DNA of 13,607 nucleotides, from the NCBI RefSeq assembly GCF_032854445.1, contig NW_027018559.1:1-13607 (forward strand). The letters are read 5' to 3'. Shown here in pieces: positions 8,613 through 13,607 of this stretch. The position numbers and the translations under genes were made by a program. Below the pieces are notes generated by a model. It saw only the letters and a program-made list of their open reading frames with translations. It searched no databases and was not told where the DNA came from. This stretch comes from Liolophura sinensis (taxonomy: Eukaryota; Mollusca; Polyplacophora; Chitonida; Chitonidae). Numbering within the stretch: position 1 is the first letter of the stretch; the number at the start of each line of letters is the position of its first letter.

Positions 8613-8988
8613 TTTCACAATATCAGTCGTAAATAAATCATGTCAATCCTTGTCAAATAGTGACAATAAGCCGTGAATGTCATTTAATGTTGATTAAAAT
8701 AATTATTTATTTGTTTAATTGGTGATTTACGCCGTATTTATGTAGAATATACAGCAACTTCTTTAGTTTAGCGACACTTTCAGTTGAGGTTATAAATTGC
8801 CCTAGATGTCGTAAAACCATCAGGCAAACGGAAGCTGTGGATATCATTCAGTGGCAAATAGTAATACTGAAAGAACCAGCACTTTAGCCTACCTTATTCA
8901 GTGAACTACACATTTCCTTTGTTTGGTCAAATGCTCATGTGTGGCTTTGATTCTACACTTCTGATATACAGATAATGTGTACGGAATA
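8613..8988. other. No gene seen
   Basis: AT-rich sequence, including TTATTTATTTG and TTTAATTGG tracts around 8700-8725. I see no coding or structured signal. Confidence 0.6.
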
Positions 8989-8999
8989 GGGGGGGGGGG
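8989..8999 (+). repeat. G11 homopolymer
   Basis: An uninterrupted run of eleven G. Such runs are length-variable and often miscounted in assemblies. Nothing downstream is coding. Confidence 0.9.
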
Positions 9000-9043
9000 A
9001 TAAAGATGGAGATGATTTATGGGTGTATTCCTAAAGAAGGGAT

Positions 9044-9059
9044 TGTGGGAGTTCCCACA
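9044..9059. promoter_or_regulatory. 16-bp palindrome containing a CSL/Su(H)-type site
   Basis: TGTGGGA and TCCCACA are perfect 7-base arms around GT. The right half, TTCCCACA (minus strand TGTGGGAA), fits the Su(H)/RBPJ consensus YGTGRGAA; the left half misses by one base. The spacing does not fit the usual paired Su(H) site. Confidence 0.3.
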
Positions 9060-9593
9060 CACGAATTTGCCCACCCCATGACAGAAGTGATATATAGAGG
9101 CAACGATCTGTTCACCTGTGTTGTGTACCTGTACCCCATGACTTTTAACAGTCTTTGAAATTAAGGGCCCCCGTGCTTTCTTTTGTTTGCGTGAAAATGA
9201 AGATATTTTGCTTCAAAAGCCTTTCTTGTGAAGCGCATGCAGTGAGCCCATCTTTTGTCATAGAACACGTTTTTAGCTCTAGTTGCAATTAAATAAACCT
9301 ATACTCACGCCTAAGTGCACACGTCTCCATAGCCTCGGCAATGTGCCTGGGATAGTGATGAGCTTCATACAATATCATCTTAGAATAGCCGTCTTATATT
9401 CGTTTTTATTCCTGTATTTAAAAACAAAAGCGCGGTCAAAACCTTTCTGGACGTTCTAACGAATACAACGGATCCAGTCTGTGTGCCTGTGGCTTCTGTT
9501 TTCAGGTATATATTACAGGCACTTATACATGCTTAACTTTGCTATTTATTCAAATGCCATTTCGTGTACATTTTATAGAAAAGGTGAAAACTT

Positions 9594-9682
9594 GTAGCCG
9601 GGGGGAGACTCGAAGGAAAATCTCATTCTAATTTGACACATGTTTTTTTTCCGGGGGTGTCGCCCTGAGCCTCGTCGGCTAC
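9594..9682. repeat. 89-bp segment bounded by GTAGCCG/CGGCTAC inverted repeats
   Basis: GTAGCCG (9594-9600) and CGGCTAC (9676-9682) are perfect inverted ends. The match continues weakly inward: GGGGAGACTC on the left, and ACGAGGCTC when the right arm is read on the minus strand. The segment is more GC-rich than its flanks and holds a T8 and a CCGGGGG run. It might be a very short non-autonomous DNA transposon or a snapback remnant. No clear target-site duplication is visible, so the identity is open. Confidence 0.35.
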
Positions 9683-10436
9683 CTGATAACTCAAGGTATG
9701 TAAGGCGTCTGTGAAATGTATTTTAGTTAAGTGAATGTCTACCCGAGATAAGGCATATCAGCGTTCACGCCTGTTTAAAAGTTTAACATTGCCTCACTGG
9801 TCAGCCGTGGGTAAAGCCATGCATGTGTATACCACCAATCAGTACCCTCACTACACGTTTTCCTCAGTATCCCTGTACAACATTAAACCGTCCAATTAAA
9901 ATGACTTATAACAATTAAGGCCCAGTATACTACGAACACATTCATTTTCGTATTTGTGATCGTTGCAGACGTATAGAGAACACCTAAATTCAGACAGAGC
10001 GCGAGCCAACAGTAAGTTCAGAACAAGTTTTCTTTCTGAAACTGTTTTAACATTAAAATGTGTAACAATCTATATCTGCATATATCCGAACTAGTTAGTT
10101 GTCATCTAAAGGGTAGGACTATATTATAGTCCATATTTCCCATTCTCCACGGTATGAGATTATAGATCGCTCGGATTTTGGCCTTAGTGTTGACGGTGTA
10201 ATATGTTTACTACGAATATGCCGATGCCTGCAGTACAATATGTATGCAATTCCCCTGTGAGCGAGGTTATAACTTTCGTATTAGTAACCGCCGGGAAAAT
10301 AGATGTTACGCCTCGCACAACAGATAAACATTTAGTAGTTGCATTCATTCCTCCTTTTTATGTGGTGTCGAAAGTTTGCAACACTCTATTGTCAACCACG
10401 TAGGTCCTTGTCTGTGCCCCTAGTTATCTGAGATGA
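9683..10436. other. No gene seen; one perfect 17-bp palindrome
   Basis: The stretch has no credible gene; the plus-strand frame 10203-10403 is unrecognised and unsupported. GGACTATA and TATAGTCC (10116-10132) are 8-base arms around a single T. Confidence 0.5.
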
Positions 10437-10625
10437 ACATCTTTTGCTTTGTTGGTTCACATAAAGATTACGTTAAGCAGGAGAGATCCCAGTCATTTGG
10501 AGCCTGGAGTATCGGTGGACGTAGGTCTACAGGTATCAGGGAACTCATCTCGCCGGCCCTCGATCTCCTGGGGACTCTTTGATCACACCCGGCCAGGCGT
10601 TAAGACCTCACCGGAATCAAGGTGA
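10437..10625 (+). other. GC-rich patch with a 62-codon open frame, no start codon
   Basis: From about 10490 to 10620 the DNA is clearly more GC-rich than its surroundings. One plus-strand frame is open from 10437 to the TGA at 10623-10625. The translation, rich in Ser, Pro, Gly and Arg, matches no family I recognise. The patch may be a fragment of a dispersed repeat, a coding exon or a regulatory island. There is no obvious acceptor or donor at its edges, and no copy elsewhere in the window. Confidence 0.2.
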
Positions 10626-11552
10626 AGACATGTCTCAAACAAAGCTGGGGCGTCGTGTAAATGAAACATTACCTTTACACCGGTTAACCCATCGTATAGA
10701 AGCAGCACTTGAAGTGAAACTGTCGCTGAGAGCGTTTTTTGCCAGTTCATAAAACACGACAGAATGTACTCTGAAGGTAGCCAATATCACATGTTTGAGT
10801 GTAACTTACAGTGGTTTAGAGATCTAGCTTGGTCTGATAAGACTGGTTAAATTAATTGTCGTGTGGACGATGTTGTGCAAAAATGAACATTTTGGTAATT
10901 AAAATGACGCACAAACAATGTTAATACACCTATTGAGTGCCTTGTATCATAGTTCTTATATCTTGAAGAGATCCAGACAAAAAAGACAGTTGAGGCCTAA
11001 AAACTTTTCTGCGCTTGCTATTGTGTTAACCTTTATTGTGTTCAAGACAACTGTGCAGAAACACTTTCTGTGTACTCGTACGTATAGTCCCACCTGGATT
11101 ATGGGTTTAAAACAAAAATGATTTTATATTATACTTTGTTATTACATGTATAATGAAGCCAGTACAGGTGTTCTACTAAAATAAAAACACTTTCTATTGA
11201 TTCATACAGTTTATCAAAATAGGTAAATCGTGCTCTAACAGACAAATTCATTTTTCAATGTGGGCCTGCAGGAAAGAGAAACAAGATAAACAGGACAGGC
11301 AGGCGTACTCTTGGAGATTTTCTGTCGTTGTGATTAGACTAGCAATGTTTCAATTTGTTTATCGCACTTTGTCTCGATAGCAGCCTTTCTGAAAGTGATC
11401 AAGTTTAACAGACCATCGAGCGGACTATACCTCATCCCAGAAATTAGTCTTGCGATCATTGACCCGGAACTTCAGGCAACGAATGTCAGGCGACCGATGG
11501 TTTCATAAGCGAATAATTTGCAGTCATGGATAGGAAACAATGGTTCTATGGA
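10626..11552. other. No gene seen
   Basis: Ordinary AT-rich sequence. The plus-strand frame 10918-11121 gives an unrecognised translation without supporting signals. I see no repeats or RNA genes. Confidence 0.55.
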
Positions 11553-11601
11553 ATCTGATTAAAATGTAAAAGTTACATAAAACAGTGATTTGTAATCAGA
11601 T
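11553..11601. repeat. Nested inverted repeat (stem-loop)
   Basis: The outer arms ATCTGATTA (11553-11561) and TAATCAGAT (11593-11601) enclose the inner arms ATGTAA (11564-11569) and TTACAT (11573-11578). It can fold as a two-step hairpin, but the arms are short and AT-rich. Confidence 0.5.
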
Positions 11602-12278
11602 CAGATCTGCCAATCAAATATAATCGCCCATAAATTTGCCGGTTGACATACAGAGCGTCACATCCCAGTTATATTGTGACAGCACATTATATGTGCTACA
11701 CAACCTGAGCGCTGTTAATTGACATGATCCATCTCCTTTACATAAAAAAACAGCAGTTAATTTCTCCTTCTAGGCTGGCAATAAAATTACCACAAATATT
11801 TTTAAAAATTATTTCATAAATGCTAATAGCGACGAGGAATAGAAGCACTAAGTGGGGTGTTGTTAATTGTTGCATTCTGGAAAATATAAGCCATTGTCAA
11901 TGCAGGTGGTCCCATGCTATGTTAAGCTTACATTTAATTTACTTTGGTATTACGTTCATTGTTTTCAACGGACTTGCAGTGAGGTGCATACATATTTATC
12001 CCATTTATTTACGAGTTGTCAGATACTTTACACTCCAATCTACCTCTTAACTTTTTGAACACGTGTTTGCGTTATGTTATAGACTTCACGGAGTCGATGG
12101 TGTGTATCCCATAGCACAGAACATATAAATGAGTTAATTTTGGGGGGTTTAAAGGCACCAAACAGTTGTCAGTGGTCACCAGTAAAGCATAGATGCTCAG
12201 GAGATCAATTAAGTAGAAAAATAAAACACAAAAAAGTAAATAATACAATTTGGATACTAACAATATAGGATCCACATG
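11602..12278. other. No gene seen; one 17-bp palindrome; possible 3' trailer of the retroelement
   Basis: AGCACAT and ATGTGCT (11681-11697) flank TAT. The plus-strand frames around 11820-12058 overlap one another and are unrecognised. The part nearest 12278 may be 3' untranslated sequence of the Penelope-like element, because a minus-strand frame stays open over 12072-12275. I cannot place the element's end. Confidence 0.45.
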
Positions 12279-13430
12279 TCATGGCACGACAAGGGGGGCG
12301 GGGGGGGGGGGCGTGTGTTGAGTGGATGGTGTGAAGCGTCTTGGTGTGAAGTAGTAGGGTATACCAGTGGCTTGAACGGTCAGTAACAGCAGTGTTCTGA
12401 AAAATAATACTATTAGCACACATAAGTTATTACTGGATTGATGTTCATTAAGGGTATCTGGTAAAGAACACAAATTCATTAAATAATTAAACTCAGCACA
12501 ATTCTGGATATGTCTGAATATTTCACATTCTTGTGTTTCTCCATGTTCGTTAGATTAGACATCTCTCAGTCCTGCCAAAATATTGGGAATTGCAGCCGGG
12601 ACAACAAAATTTATAAATAACACTACTACACAGTTCTTTTAAGGGTTTTGTCTTTTTTTGACAGAAAGTGCCAGGTTTTGACAGAGGAAAACAGGACGGT
12701 GAAAGTAATTGGCTTGCTGATGGATCGTCTGATTGTGGAGATGATTCCGTTAACAAATTGTTCAACTCTTCTACCTATGAATGGTAGGCGAAAAAAGTAC
12801 CCTGGGGATATCTTCTGGAGTGGGATCACGTGGTTGTCTTGGTGTCAGGAACTGTTTTGCTACCTTGCTGCGTACGTGGAAGGGAAACCATTCCAGGACA
12901 TGAAGTCCGTAATGGACTTGATTTCATCTGTCAACAGTTGATCTGCATTGCATATTTTGGTAGCTCTATTTATAAGTGCACGAATCCATGGTATTTTAAT
13001 GTCTAAAGCAGGAAGCTTGTGAAATGGGTGAATTGGCTGTGTGGGTGGGTTTCCTAAATACAGTAGTTCCACCGTTGGTTAGCTGAATGTCTAAGAAGTG
13101 GGCGTGGTCGTGATTAATGAATTCTTCATGAGTGAAGCGGAACTGTTTGTGGAAGGAGTTTCAGCTTGGTCTGGAATAAACTGAAGTCGTTAGGTTGGCA
13201 AGAACAAAAGTGTCGTCTACAAAACTGGAGTACAGTTTTCAATTTTTAGTCATAATGATGTCGGCGAGAACTGGTCCTAAAAATGTTCCCATTGTGGCTT
13301 CATCAACTTGTTGGCAAAGCTGGCCGTTGCACGATATTGGGGTCTTCGTACATGCATCAGTAAGGAGCTGTTTAATAGTTCGTTTCTTTAACTTTGTTTG
13401 GATTACGTTCTGTATATAAATTCTGTTCCG
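12279..13430 (-). pseudogene. Penelope-like element: second half of reverse transcriptase plus GIY-YIG endonuclease, decayed
   Basis: Penelope-like retroelements encode one protein: a telomerase-related reverse transcriptase fused to a GIY-YIG endonuclease. Reading leftward, this copy shows the region before motif B, then MGTFLGPVLAD (13292-13260, motif B), FVDD (13223-13212, the catalytic motif C), FRKPTHT near 13050, and PWIRALINRATKICN as in the thumb and connecting part. PFIGRR and SPGYFFRLP follow, then VIYKF, CPGC and YFGRT (12621-12568), which are the GIY-YIG signature with its Cys pair. RHIQNC and later Leu-rich residues to about 12380 fit the rest of the nuclease; a proline-rich tail continues to 12279. 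In-frame stops lie at 13241-13239 and 13163-13161. Frame shifts occur near 13045, 12850, 12640 and 12560. Motif A and everything upstream are absent from this strand. It is a dead fragment. Confidence 0.9.
12293..12311 (+). repeat. G6-C-G12 tract, G-quadruplex prone
   Basis: Six G, one C, then twelve G. On the minus strand this C-rich run gives the proline stretch at the end of the retroelement frame, so it probably expanded after insertion. Its length is likely to vary between individuals and assemblies. Confidence 0.85.
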
Positions 13431-13440
13431 AAGAACAGAA
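13421..13440. repeat. Perfect palindrome at the head-to-head retroelement junction
   Basis: TTCTGTTC and GAACAGAA are perfect 8-base arms around CGAA. Retroelement coding sequence reads outward from it in both directions: motif B, motif C and nuclease to the left on the minus strand, the earlier polymerase part to the right on the plus strand. Both outward readings share AACAGAA in the same frame (Asn-Arg), so the site may be the microhomology where the two pieces were joined. Confidence 0.85.
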
Positions 13441-13607
13441 AAGAGATTAACGACGAAGAATTCAGTTCATTAAAACCCAGTTCTGCCTAACCTGGACAAG
13501 CCCACGAACTACCCAAAACTCACAAAGACCTTGAAAGAATCCCAAAGTTCAGACCCATTATTGATACAAACGGAGCAGCCCATTACAGCATTGGCCCGTA
13601 TTTCTCC
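13424..13607 (+). pseudogene. Penelope-like element: N-terminal part of reverse transcriptase, inverted, runs off the window
   Basis: The plus-strand frame beginning near 13424 reads NRKEINDEEFSSLKP, then a TAA stop at 13488-13490, then PGQAHELPKTHKD and IPKFRPIID to the window end. PKTHK (13512-13526) and RPII (13551-13562) are the hallmark of the first reverse transcriptase motifs in Penelope-like elements, just upstream of catalytic motif A. None of this overlaps the minus-strand part in element coordinates, so the two pieces are complementary rather than duplicates. The internal stop shows it is not functional in this form. The right end lies outside the window. Confidence 0.85.

Noticed and set aside
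12205-12423. Second minus-strand frame at the end of the retroelement
   Set aside because: The neighbouring frame (12279-12479) carries the nuclease-like residues. This one shares the same DNA in another frame, and its hydrophobic end comes from AT-rich sequence.
12648-12941. Longest open frame of the window, 97 codons on the plus strand
   Set aside because: It lies antisense to the Penelope-like reverse transcriptase and endonuclease region, which has clear family motifs on the minus strand. The plus-strand frame is a shadow.
13195-13419. Plus-strand 74-codon frame
   Set aside because: It is antisense to motifs B and C (GPVLAD, FVDD) of the retroelement, so it is a shadow.
12279-13607. Intact mobile element or a new reverse-transcriptase-based system
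   Set aside because: Several stops and at least four frame shifts break it, the two halves are inverted, and all readable motifs fit the known Penelope-like architecture.

Overview
The window looks like non-coding DNA of an invertebrate animal, most likely a lophotrochozoan and probably a mollusc. It is AT-rich, with no dense bacterial-type genes, no operons and no recognisable single-copy protein gene. The best clue to the organism is a tRNA-derived SINE at about 966-1311 (minus strand). Its head, body and 3' end resemble a SINE type I associate with mollusc genomes. That placement comes from family recognition; no search was run.

Layout. Positions 1-345 hold an unassigned open frame followed by a candidate poly(A) signal. 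A two-copy 55-bp tandem repeat (816-922) borders the SINE, and diverged direct repeats of about 43-45 bp (902-946 and 1312-1357) flank the SINE. From 1360 to 4250 the sequence is intron- or intergenic-like, with three polypyrimidine-AG acceptor-like sites (1569, 2127, 3682), short unidentified open frames and one AATAAA. Positions 4758-5132 are an eight-unit, 47-bp minisatellite with no indels between units; six units carry the AP-1 core TGAGTCA. Positions 5541-5650 hold a cluster of developmental transcription-factor-like motifs. From 5650 to 12270 the sequence is mostly featureless, with short palindromes, a cluster of TTCnnGAA motifs (about 8522-8591), a G11 run, an 89-bp inverted-repeat segment (9594-9682) and a GC-rich patch (about 10490-10625).

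The right end (about 12279-13607) is the only protein-level hit: a decayed Penelope-like retroelement. The minus strand carries the second half of its reverse transcriptase (GPxLAD-type and FVDD motifs), the linker, and a GIY-YIG-type endonuclease. These are broken by several frameshifts and stops. From about 13421 the plus strand carries the earlier part of the same kind of reverse transcriptase (PKTHK and RPII motifs) in the opposite orientation. The two parts meet head to head at a perfect 8-bp-arm palindrome (13421-13440). This is what an inverted 5' part (twin-priming-like) or an inverted neighbouring copy would leave.

I found no intact novel system. The most informative points are the inverted Penelope-like junction, the SINE with unusually long flanking repeats, and the strictly 47-bp minisatellite.
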